From positions 1 to 64,000 of the forward strand of contig CAZWSC010000078.1 of the NCBI GenBank assembly GCA_964636385.1: 64,000 nucleotides of DNA, given 5' to 3'. A model generated the notes under the pieces. It had not been told where the DNA came from. It ran no database searches and worked only from the letters and a program-made list of their open reading frames with translations. Positions 46,176-53,568 of the stretch are shown here, one piece after another. The stretch comes from CAZWSC01 sp964636385 (GTDB lineage: Bacteria > Eisenbacteria > RBG-16-71-46 > CAIMUX01). The position numbers and the translations under genes are program-made. Within the stretch, counting starts at the first letter, position 1; each line of letters starts with the position of its first letter.

Positions 46176-46772
46176 CTACATCCCCGGCGACAGCCCGAGC
46201 TCTTCCGGGATCGACTGCATCGCATCCGCCACAAGCATGACGTGTTCGTCGAAACTGACTCCCAGTTCCTCCATGCCCTGCGCCACTTCATCCCGGTTTA
46301 CGCTGCGGGCAAATGCCCTGTCCTTCAGCTTCTTGCGCACAGAGCCCGGCTTCAGCCCCGCCAGCGTCTGTCCCGGGCGTACCAGGGCTACGGCCATGAG
46401 GAATCCGCACAGCTCGTCGACTGCGAACAGCGTCTTCTCGACAAGCCGGTTGCGGGGGACGCCCGTGTACGAGGCGTGTGAAAGGATCGCCCTGCGGAAG
46501 TCCTCGGGGTAGCCGCGTTCGGCAAGGATCTTCCCGCCCATGGTGGGGTGTTCAGGCGCCTGAGGGTGAATTTCGTAGTCGAAGTCGTGCAGCAGCCCGA
46601 CGAGCCCCCAGTAGTGCTCGTCCACCTCGGGGTCGCCCGGGTTGTCGGCAGCATACCTGCGGGCGTACGCCCGCATGGCGGCCTCGACTGCATAGGCATG
46701 CCGCCTGAGGCTCTCTGAACTTGTGAACTCGTGCAGAAGCGCCAGGGCTTCGCTCCGGTCGGGTAACGGCAT
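46176..46772 (-). CDS. HD-domain hydrolase
   Basis: 198 residues from ATG 46772 (GAGGAGG 5 nt upstream; a longer frame to 46829 has weaker support). HD-type metal ligands are visible: His in LRRHAYAVEAAM, the HD pair in LLHDFDYEIHP, and further histidines in PEHPTMGG and AILSHAS. This matches the stand-alone HDIG/HDOD-free YqeK-like or phosphohydrolase group. It may act on a nucleotide or a phosphorylated metabolite. It is co-directional with the radical SAM gene, 42 bp upstream of it. Confidence 0.82.
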   Translation of the reverse strand: MPLPDRSEALALLHEFTSSESLRRHAYAVEAAMRAYARRYAADNPGDPEVDEHYWGLVGLLHDFDYEIHPQAPEHPTMGGKILAERGYPEDFRRAILSHASYTGVPRNRLVEKTLFAVDELCGFLMAVALVRPGQTLAGLKPGSVRKKLKDRAFARSVNRDEVAQGMEELGVSFDEHVMLVADAMQSIPEELGLSPGM

Positions 46773-46883
46773 TGGAACCTCCTCGTTCCGGACCAACACT
46801 CTGAATACTGCCCGGTACGGAGCCTGCACCGCAAGGGCGTGAAGCGGGAACAGGCCGGAGCGAAGGGGAGATGCAGTCTACGC

Positions 46884-47201
46884 TCAGGTGCAGAGACGCC
46901 AGATGCCGTATGCGATCAGGCCAAGTATCGCAAGCGGCAGCAGGACAACCGCAATCCCGATGGCGATGGCAGGCAGGGCGGCAACCATTATGCCCGCCGT
47001 CACAAGACCGAGAACCGGGCCCACCACCAGCCCAAGGACGGCAAGAGCGATCGCTCCGACTGCCACTCCGAGGATTGCCCCGAGTATGTGGAACGGAAGC
47101 AGGACGATGTGGAGCACGAAACGAAGCAGCACGAGCAGGCCGAGTACCGGCAGGATGAGCAGTGCCGCCACAAGCAGAAATAGGAGTGAAAACTCGATCA
47201 T
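46884..47201 (-). CDS. Small hydrophobic membrane protein, unknown
   Basis: 105 residues from ATG 47201 (GGGAG 7 nt upstream). It is almost entirely Leu/Val/Ala/Ile/Gly, with three or four membrane helices (about 3-27, 31-50, 53-75 and 78-101), and ends IWRLCT. No charged catalytic residues are present. I do not recognise a family. Its composition and size fit small envelope-stress or permease-accessory proteins, but that is a guess. Confidence 0.55.
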   Translation of the reverse strand: MIEFSLLFLLVAALLILPVLGLLVLLRFVLHIVLLPFHILGAILGVAVGAIALAVLGLVVGPVLGLVTAGIMVAALPAIAIGIAVVLLPLAILGLIAYGIWRLCT

Positions 47202-47395
47202 CTCATGGCTCCCGGTTCGATCTTCTGATCGGGTGTTCGTCAGATGTGCCCGATCAGATGACCCAGGCGATCCGATCTGGTACGCGATCCCTGACCGACC
47301 ACGTACGAGTATACAGACAGCCGGGTTTCCTATTCTACTGCCTGGGCGGGTTTTCATCCCGTCCTGTCTGTCACGTCGTCGGCTTTTCACTGAGC

Positions 47396-47425
47396 TTGAC
47401 TCCCGACAATCGTGGCTCATAACAT
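47396..47425 (+). promoter_or_regulatory. Sigma-70 promoter for the LKR-SDH genes
   Basis: TTGACT (47396-47401, 5 of 6) and TAACAT (47420-47425, 4 of 6) are 18 bases apart, in the divergent gap before the LKR gene. This is the best promoter-like site in the window. The predicted start is near 47432. Confidence 0.55.
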
Positions 47426-47435
47426 AAGGCCTTAT
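47424..47435. promoter_or_regulatory. Perfect palindrome overlapping the -10 and start site
   Basis: ATAAGGCCTTAT is a perfect 12-bp inverted repeat overlapping the -10 hexamer and predicted start of the LKR promoter, 45 bp before the ATG. Binding of a dimeric regulator here would block transcription. Confidence 0.45.
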
Positions 47436-47479
47436 TCTCGAACAGGATGCTGGGCAAGTAGCGGGAGGGGGGCAGTGGA

Positions 47480-48793
47480 ATGGGGAACATCCTCGGGATC
47501 CGCAGGGAGGACAAGAACCAGTGGGAACGGCGTGTCCCCCTGATCCCTGCCGATCTGGATATCCTCCAGAGATATAGCGGGTTGCAGTTCCTGGTGCAGA
47601 GCTCCCCCATCAGGGTATTCACGGATGGGGACTATCGCGGGAAGGGCCTGGAGGTCGTCGAGGATCTGTCCGCAGCTTCCATCGTATTGGCTGTCAAGGA
47701 GATACCGATAGGGCTGCTGGCCCCGGGCCGCGTCTATGTCTACTTCAGCCACGTCATCAAGGGCCAGAAGTACAACATGCCGATGCTGCGGCATCTATTG
47801 CAGACAGGCTCCACCCTCATCGATTACGAGCGGATTACCGACGACAACCAGCGCCGCCTCATCTTCTTCAGCCTGCAGGCCGGCCAGGCCGGGATGATCG
47901 AGACACTCTGGGCTGTCGGACAGAGGCTCAGGTCCCGGGGGATGCAGACCCCCCTCTCGGCAGTGCGGCATGCCTACGAGTACGACGGTCTGTCGACGGC
48001 AAAGGAACACCTCGCCGAGATCGGCAGGGAGATCGAGGCGGAGGGCATGGGTGCAGGGCCGCGACCCCTGGTGATCGGCATCGCCGGATACGGTAATGTG
48101 GCCGCGGGCTGCAGGGAGATTCTGGACTGCCTTCCCGTGCCCGAGGTGGCGGTGGCAGACCTCCCGGGAGCAGCGGCGGGTGGCCCGGGCGCCCCCCCGA
48201 TGATCAGGGTCACATTCCGCGAAGAGCACATGGCCGAGCCGCTCGCACCAGGCGCCAGTTTCGAGCTGCAGGATTACTACCGGCATCCGGAGAAGTACCG
48301 GGGGAGCTTCGAGACACACCTCCCGCATCTGGATGTCCTGATGAGCACGATCTACTGGGATGAGCGGTATCCGCGCCTGATTACGCGGGAGTGGACGAAG
48401 AGACACTACGGACAGGGTGCGGAGGCGCGACTGCAGGTGATCGGGGACATCAGCTGCGACATCGAGGGCGGAGTGGAACTGACGCTGAAGACTACGATGC
48501 CGGATGAGCCATGCTATGTATACGATCCCCGCAAGGACTCCGTGCGCACGGGTGTGGAGGGCACCGGCATTGTGATCATGGCGGTGGACAACCTGCCATG
48601 CGAGCTGCCGAGGGAGGCGTCCACCCACTTCAGCGGGGTTCTGCGCGACATGGTGGCCGATCTCGCGGCTGCCGACTGGGCGGCCGATTTCGACGCACTC
48701 GAACTGCCGGGGCACCTGAAGCGGGCTGTCATCGTGCACAGGGGGCAGCTGACGCCGGATTACGCCTACTTGAGCAGACATCTGGAGGGTTGA
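47480..48793 (+). CDS. Lysine-ketoglutarate reductase (saccharopine-forming)
   Basis: 437 residues. It is homologous to the LKR half of eukaryotic AASS and joins lysine and 2-oxoglutarate to saccharopine with NADPH. The N-terminal half has the alanine-dehydrogenase/PNT-like entry GIRREDKNQWERRVPLIPADL and YFSHVIKGQKYNMPML. A Rossmann loop IAGYGNVAAGCREIL follows near residues 195-210. The C-terminal VIGDISCDIEGGVELTLKTT is strongly conserved in the family. It is the first gene of a two-gene set with the SDH gene 77 bp downstream. In animals and plants the two halves are one polypeptide; here they are separate genes. Confidence 0.92.
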   Translation: MGNILGIRREDKNQWERRVPLIPADLDILQRYSGLQFLVQSSPIRVFTDGDYRGKGLEVVEDLSAASIVLAVKEIPIGLLAPGRVYVYFSHVIKGQKYNMPMLRHLLQTGSTLIDYERITDDNQRRLIFFSLQAGQAGMIETLWAVGQRLRSRGMQTPLSAVRHAYEYDGLSTAKEHLAEIGREIEAEGMGAGPRPLVIGIAGYGNVAAGCREILDCLPVPEVAVADLPGAAAGGPGAPPMIRVTFREEHMAEPLAPGASFELQDYYRHPEKYRGSFETHLPHLDVLMSTIYWDERYPRLITREWTKRHYGQGAEARLQVIGDISCDIEGGVELTLKTTMPDEPCYVYDPRKDSVRTGVEGTGIVIMAVDNLPCELPREASTHFSGVLRDMVADLAAADWAADFDALELPGHLKRAVIVHRGQLTPDYAYLSRHLEG

Positions 48794-48870
48794 TTCGCAA
48801 GCGGACGGCTTTACGGCCCGTACCGCGCACTTGAAGGCCGGGAACGGCAGCGTCTCTACGGGAGGATCGC

Positions 48871-50196
48871 ATGAAGAAGGTTCTGATTCTCGGGGCTGGA
48901 CTGGTCGCACGTCCGCTGGTTCGCTATCTGCTGGACAAGGGTTACCACCTCACCCTGGCCACGCGCACGGTGTCCAAGGCCGAGAAGATGCTGGAGGGCC
49001 ACCCGAACGGAGTTGCCTATCCCCTGAATCTTCAGGACGAGACGAAGCTGGAGGAGTACATCCGCGGCTGCGATCTGGCCATCAGCCTTGTTCCCCCGGC
49101 GCTTCATCCGGTGGTGGCGCGCATCTGCATCCGGAACAGGAAGCACATGGTCACGACCAGCTACGTATCTGATGAGATGCAGAAGCTGGATGGCCCGGCC
49201 CGGGAGGCCGGTGTCACGGTCGTCAACGAGATCGGTGTCGACCCGGGGATCGACCACATGTCGGCCATGCGGATCATCGATGCGGTAAAGGCCAGGGGCG
49301 GGACGATTGAGTCGTTCAAGTCCTACTGCGGAGGGCTGCCGGCTCCGCAGCACAATGACAATCCGTTCGGGTACAAGTTCTCGTGGGCGCCCCGCGGCGT
49401 GCTTCTGGCCAGCCGGAACGGCGCGCAGTACATACAGGACGGACGAAGGGTTGCGGTTCAGCCGGAGCGGCTCTTCCGTGACATGCACGTTCTGCAGGTC
49501 GAAGGCTTCGGCGACTTCGAGGCCTATCCGAACCGCGACTCCATCTCCTACGTCGATGTGTACGGTCTGAAGGGGATCCAGACCATCTTCCGTGGAACGC
49601 TGCGGAACATGGGCTGGTGCGACACGCTGTACAACTTCCGCAAACTCGGCTTCCTCGAACTCGAGGAGATGGACGTCAAGGGGATGACCTATGCGGACCT
49701 CACCGCCAGGATCCTTGGCGCCTCTGCAGGTGGGAATCTGCGGGAAGCTGCGGCCCGGAAGGCCGGCATTCCTGTCGACGCGCTTCCCTGCTGGAATCTC
49801 GACTGGCTGGGGATGTTCTCGGACCGGAAGCTCTCCGTGGACAGGATCAGCCCCCTCGATGCGATGGGCGAGCTGATGTTCGAGAAGCTGGCGTACAAAC
49901 CGGGCGAGCTGGATCTCATCGTCCTCTACCACGACTTCCGCGCTGCCTATCCGGATGGCAGGAAGGAGCGGATCGTCTCGAAGATGATCGACTTTGGAAT
50001 CGAGGGGGGCGACTCCTCGATGGCCCGGACTGTATCCCTGCCTGCGGCCATTGCGACGCACATGATACTGAAGGGCGAGATAACCGGGCACGGCGTGCTG
50101 CGTCCCGTAATGGGCAATGTGTACAACCCGGTCCTGGATGAGCTGGCGAGGATGAACATCACCTGCGAGGAGCACACGGAGGAGTTCCGGCCGTAA
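48871..50196 (+). CDS. Saccharopine dehydrogenase (glutamate-forming)
   Basis: 441 residues. It is homologous to the SDH half of AASS, splitting saccharopine to glutamate and 2-aminoadipate semialdehyde with NAD. The N-terminal Rossmann loop LILGAGLVARPLVRYL (4-20) is canonical. NEIGVDPGIDHMSAM (about 118-132) and SYCGGLPAP with DNPFGYKFSW (about 150-172) are the signature of this branch, as opposed to spermidine-coupled or lysine-biosynthetic enzymes. GGAGG precedes the ATG. The two genes give a full lysine-degradation entry. The product could pass to acetyl-CoA, whose energy could be recovered by the synthetase at 39135. Confidence 0.93.
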   Translation: MKKVLILGAGLVARPLVRYLLDKGYHLTLATRTVSKAEKMLEGHPNGVAYPLNLQDETKLEEYIRGCDLAISLVPPALHPVVARICIRNRKHMVTTSYVSDEMQKLDGPAREAGVTVVNEIGVDPGIDHMSAMRIIDAVKARGGTIESFKSYCGGLPAPQHNDNPFGYKFSWAPRGVLLASRNGAQYIQDGRRVAVQPERLFRDMHVLQVEGFGDFEAYPNRDSISYVDVYGLKGIQTIFRGTLRNMGWCDTLYNFRKLGFLELEEMDVKGMTYADLTARILGASAGGNLREAAARKAGIPVDALPCWNLDWLGMFSDRKLSVDRISPLDAMGELMFEKLAYKPGELDLIVLYHDFRAAYPDGRKERIVSKMIDFGIEGGDSSMARTVSLPAAIATHMILKGEITGHGVLRPVMGNVYNPVLDELARMNITCEEHTEEFRP

Positions 50197-50334
50197 CCCG
50201 GCTTGAGTCGGTGGGCCAGCCCCGATTGCGCGCGAAAGCCGTGACGGGACGCCGGATCCGGCATGTGTCCGCGGGCCGGCCCGCATGCGACGGGATTCCA
50301 GCGGGCCGGGACCAGCAGACAGCAGGGAGGCCGG

Positions 50335-51477
50335 ATGGCTCAGGAGCGCTTCTACGCCACCATAGGAGTCGGCGTCGAGCAGATCGTCAGCCGTGAGCTG
50401 GAGGCGCTTGGGATCGGGGTGGCGCGAATCGAGCCCGGCCGCGTGCGTTTCGAGGGCGGACTGGAGGACCTGTACCGCTCTGTCATACACCTCCGATCGG
50501 CTTCCAGGGTGATCCGAGAGCTCGAGTTCCGTGAGATCGGCGCAGAGACCGACATCTACGACACTGTCCGGGAGATCGACTGGTCGCCCTGGTTGAACCC
50601 GGACATGACCTTCAAGGTCACATTCAACGTCCACTCGTCGCTTCTCCAGAGCACGCGGTTCGGGATGTACAGGATCAAGGATGCGATCTGCGACCAGTTC
50701 GTGGAACGCACGGGGCGAAGGCCGTCCGTTGACGTGGAGTCGGCGGATCTCTGCGTGAACTGCTACCTTGAGAACCGGCGCTTCTCCGTGGGACTGGACG
50801 GTGCGGGAGCGCCCCTTCACATGCGTGGCTACCGTGTCGAACTCCACGAGAGCAGCCTCAGGGAGCACCTCGCAGCCGCGATGGTACTGCAGTCCGGCTG
50901 GGATCCGGCCGGCCCGCTGCACGATCCCTTCTGCGGATCAGGAACCATCCTCATAGAAGCCGCAATGATCGCCACGCGGACGCCTCCGACGATAAGGCGC
51001 AGGCGCTTCGGCTGCATGTCATGGCCCGACTTCGATCGGGCGAGGTTCCGCGAACTCCGCTCCGAGGCCGCGGCGGCGATTCTTCCGGCAGAAGGCCTGC
51101 GGATCACCGGCGCAGACCGTTCCGCGAAGTGGGTTGATGCAGCCGCTGCGAACGCAAGAGCAGCCGGGTTTGGCGATGTCATACGCCTGACGGTCCGGGA
51201 TGTCGGCGAGATGCGCCTCGAGCCCGGATCGTGGGTTGTGACGAACCCTCCGTATGGCAGGCGAATCGGCGACGAGGCGATGCATACCCCGGCATGGAAC
51301 GCATTCCGCGAGCGCCTGCTGGAGAGCCCTGGCGTGCACGCCGCCGTTCTGGCCGCCGAGGAGGGGTTCGAGAAGGCTTTCCGCCTGAAGCCGTTCAAGC
51401 GGAACCGGATGAACAACGGGCCGATTCAGTGCACCCTCGCCCAGTACAGGATCCGCGAGCGGGAGCAGGGCGTGTAG
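50335..51477 (+). CDS. THUMP-domain RNA methyltransferase, RlmL/YpsC-like
   Basis: 380 residues from ATG 50335 (GGAGG 5 nt upstream). An N-terminal ferredoxin-like and THUMP region (about 5-165; RFYATIGVGVEQIVSRELEAL) precedes a Rossmann N2-guanine methyltransferase domain with HDPFCGSGTILIEAAM (SAM-binding) and TNPPYGRRIGDE (catalytic). PFKRNRMNNGPIQCTLAQY at the end is the conserved RlmL tail. It should methylate a guanine in 23S rRNA (m2G2445-type). It lacks the second methyltransferase domain of enterobacterial RlmKL, as in most phyla. Confidence 0.92.
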   Translation: MAQERFYATIGVGVEQIVSRELEALGIGVARIEPGRVRFEGGLEDLYRSVIHLRSASRVIRELEFREIGAETDIYDTVREIDWSPWLNPDMTFKVTFNVHSSLLQSTRFGMYRIKDAICDQFVERTGRRPSVDVESADLCVNCYLENRRFSVGLDGAGAPLHMRGYRVELHESSLREHLAAAMVLQSGWDPAGPLHDPFCGSGTILIEAAMIATRTPPTIRRRRFGCMSWPDFDRARFRELRSEAAAAILPAEGLRITGADRSAKWVDAAAANARAAGFGDVIRLTVRDVGEMRLEPGSWVVTNPPYGRRIGDEAMHTPAWNAFRERLLESPGVHAAVLAAEEGFEKAFRLKPFKRNRMNNGPIQCTLAQYRIREREQGV

Positions 51478-51551
51478 TCCCGTCAGGCGGAACATGTGGC
51501 GCTGCCCGCGCAGGATGGAACACGGCGGTTGTCGGAGAGAACGACGGCGAC

Positions 51552-52619
51552 TCAGGCTGGCTTCGCCTCCCGGTCCTCCTCCTGCTCGATCATGAAGCGA
51601 AGCGCTGCGAACACCAGCAGGTTCAGCCCGAGTCCCAGCAGCCCAAGCCACTCGATCTGGTAGAAGACGAAGACCTGGGTCAGAAGAAGGGACACGAGGA
51701 CCGACTGCTGGAAGCGTCTCAGCCCGAGCAGCCGGTTCCCGAAGATCGACAGCGCGCCAAGGGCGATGAACACCCAGGACAGGATGCCCGAGCCGAACTG
51801 CAGCCACTGCACGGCTGTATAAGAAGCCGTGTCCGGCGGCAGCGTGCTGACCAGCGGCACCGTGAGCCACCGCTCGCCGCCCACCGGCAGCAGGCGCACA
51901 AGGACCGCGAGCCTCCCGAGGTCGAGCAGGAACCGGAGCATGAAGAAGCCGACGATGCCCCGCACGAACCAGCGACCCTCCGCCAGCCTCCTGTATGACG
52001 ACACCGCAGCCTGCAGAATCCTGGTGATCAGCCCTGCGCGTGGTTCCGGGGCAATCTCTGCCTGCATGAGGATCTCCCGCAGGCTCCTTGTGATATGCCC
52101 CTCCTGGTCCGCACCTTCGAGGTGCCGAAGTGCACGCGCCTGCTCGTGGCCGTCCAGATCCCCGCGGATGACCTCGGTGACCTCCTGCAGCGCGTTAGCG
52201 AGGTGCTCCTCGCCGCTTGCCGCCGGCTGCCTGCGGTGTATCGACCGGGCGGCCAGGTAGATGAGCACGAGGGACGCGTAGATCAGCGCCACGGCCGGCT
52301 GGTAGAAGTAGTCGTTGTCGTGGGTGACGAACTTGCCTATCTCGTCGATGAACGTTCCGAAGCCGAGGCCTCCCAGAAACGCCCCCCACTGCTTCGGGGT
52401 CCTTCCGATGAAGGAGAGCAGGATCACGATGCCGCCAAGCATCAGCAGCCCCCCCCAGAACATGTGGGCGATATGCAGGGAATCGCCCCCCAGCTTTGGA
52501 TACCCCGCCACGGCCAGGAAGAATCGGATCGACAGGATGGCAGCCACTGCGGCCACGAGCATCAGATCGAGGCGTCTGCCCGCCTCGAAGTCGCGCAGCC
52601 AGGGAGCGTGGGAGGTCAT
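51552..52619 (-). CDS. Polytopic membrane protein, unknown
   Basis: 355 residues from ATG 52619. It has an early helix pair (about 17-40 and 55-75), LSFIGRTPKQWGAFLGGLGFGTFIDEIGKFV, a cytoplasmic middle with acidic helical segments (about 130-200), and four C-terminal helices ending IEQEEDREAKPA. The GTFIDEIGKFVTHDNDYFY part, rich in acidic and aromatic residues in a loop, resembles an uncharacterised integral membrane family in Deltaproteobacteria and Bacteroidetes. I cannot assign a function. Confidence 0.65.
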   Translation of the reverse strand: MTSHAPWLRDFEAGRRLDLMLVAAVAAILSIRFFLAVAGYPKLGGDSLHIAHMFWGGLLMLGGIVILLSFIGRTPKQWGAFLGGLGFGTFIDEIGKFVTHDNDYFYQPAVALIYASLVLIYLAARSIHRRQPAASGEEHLANALQEVTEVIRGDLDGHEQARALRHLEGADQEGHITRSLREILMQAEIAPEPRAGLITRILQAAVSSYRRLAEGRWFVRGIVGFFMLRFLLDLGRLAVLVRLLPVGGERWLTVPLVSTLPPDTASYTAVQWLQFGSGILSWVFIALGALSIFGNRLLGLRRFQQSVLVSLLLTQVFVFYQIEWLGLLGLGLNLLVFAALRFMIEQEEDREAKPA

Positions 52620-52718
52620 GATTGCCGTACCTTCCTGCTCCTCAGTGGGAGCCTGCCTTCCCGGCACAACGGCCGCCTGCTGACGAGGCCACGCATCCGA
52701 ATGGCGGCCAGGTGTCGC

Positions 52719-53369
52719 CTACCTCACCCGGAACCTCTCCACGCCCAGTTCGACCGCGAGCTTCCTCGAGGCTTCGATCTCCTCCTGTGTAAGCGCAAAC
52801 CCCACAACCGACGCCTGGACGTCGCGGAACACATGCGGAGCTCTTCGCAGAAAGTCGAGCATCGCTTCCCAGAACATCACGGGCGGCGGGGGTTCCGCGG
52901 CCGCCACTTCCGGAACGGGCGACATCCGCAACGCCTGTGGGAACGGCCGGCTCACCTCCATGTAGCGCCCCGGGTCCGGCGCGTTCAGCGAAACCGACAC
53001 GGCATCCACCGCGGCGGAGAGCTCCGGCAGGATGTCACGGCCGTGTATCAGGCAGGCATGTCCGTTCGTGTTCAGGCGGATCCGGGCACCTTCCGACCGC
53101 AGTTGCGCGGCAGCTTCGCTGATCAGGTCGAGACGGAAGGTCGGCTCCCCGAACCCGCACCAGATGAACTCCCCGAAGGCCGTGACTCCTCCGATTGCGC
53201 TGATGGCCTCGAGGAGGTCCGCCAGCGTCGGCTCCGGCCCTCCCCACAGCACCGCATCGCCGAGGCCCGGCCCTCGCTGCCTGATGCAGAAGGAACAATG
53301 GTTGGTGCAGCGGTTGGTGGGATTGAGGTAGAGACGGCCCGGATCGCCATAGCTGTACACGTAGTCCAT
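52719..53369 (-). CDS. TatD-linked radical SAM protein
   Basis: 216 residues from ATG 53369 (AAGGGA 7 nt upstream). The family begins exactly here with YSYGDPGRLYLNPTNRCTN. The cluster motif CTNHCSFCIR gives Cys-x3-Cys-x2-Cys, and LWGGPEPT is a second conserved segment. Members of this group are usually encoded next to TatD-type DNases and are small, lacking the C-terminal SPASM or auxiliary domain. There is no tatD gene in this window. The substrate is unknown. Confidence 0.8.
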   Translation of the reverse strand: MDYVYSYGDPGRLYLNPTNRCTNHCSFCIRQRGPGLGDAVLWGGPEPTLADLLEAISAIGGVTAFGEFIWCGFGEPTFRLDLISEAAAQLRSEGARIRLNTNGHACLIHGRDILPELSAAVDAVSVSLNAPDPGRYMEVSRPFPQALRMSPVPEVAAAEPPPPVMFWEAMLDFLRRAPHVFRDVQASVVGFALTQEEIEASRKLAVELGVERFRVR

Positions 53370-53495
53370 CGCGGAATCCCTTTCTTGAAGATCCGGCAAA
53401 GGCCGGAACCATGCAGGCAGCTTATGCGGATGCCCGTTGGCAATCAACCGCCCCGGATCGGGCATGCGCGTCATCCCGGCATGCGGGTGGGCAGC

Positions 53496-53524
53496 TTGCC
53501 CGGACCACGGCTCCGGTCTATCCT
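53496..53524 (+). promoter_or_regulatory. Sigma-70 promoter for the second transketolase-like gene
   Basis: TTGCCC (53496-53501) and TATCCT (53519-53524), 17 bases apart, each 4 of 6 to consensus. The predicted start is near 53531, giving a leader of about 38 nt that includes GGAGG before ATG 53569. Confidence 0.45.
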
Positions 53525-53568
53525 CCAGGGGAGTCTGCACGCAGCACAAAGTCAACCGCGGAGGCGTC

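Noticed and set aside
48856..50922. A 688-codon open frame antisense to the SDH gene
   Set aside because: Shadow of the sense gene, which is a clear saccharopine dehydrogenase.
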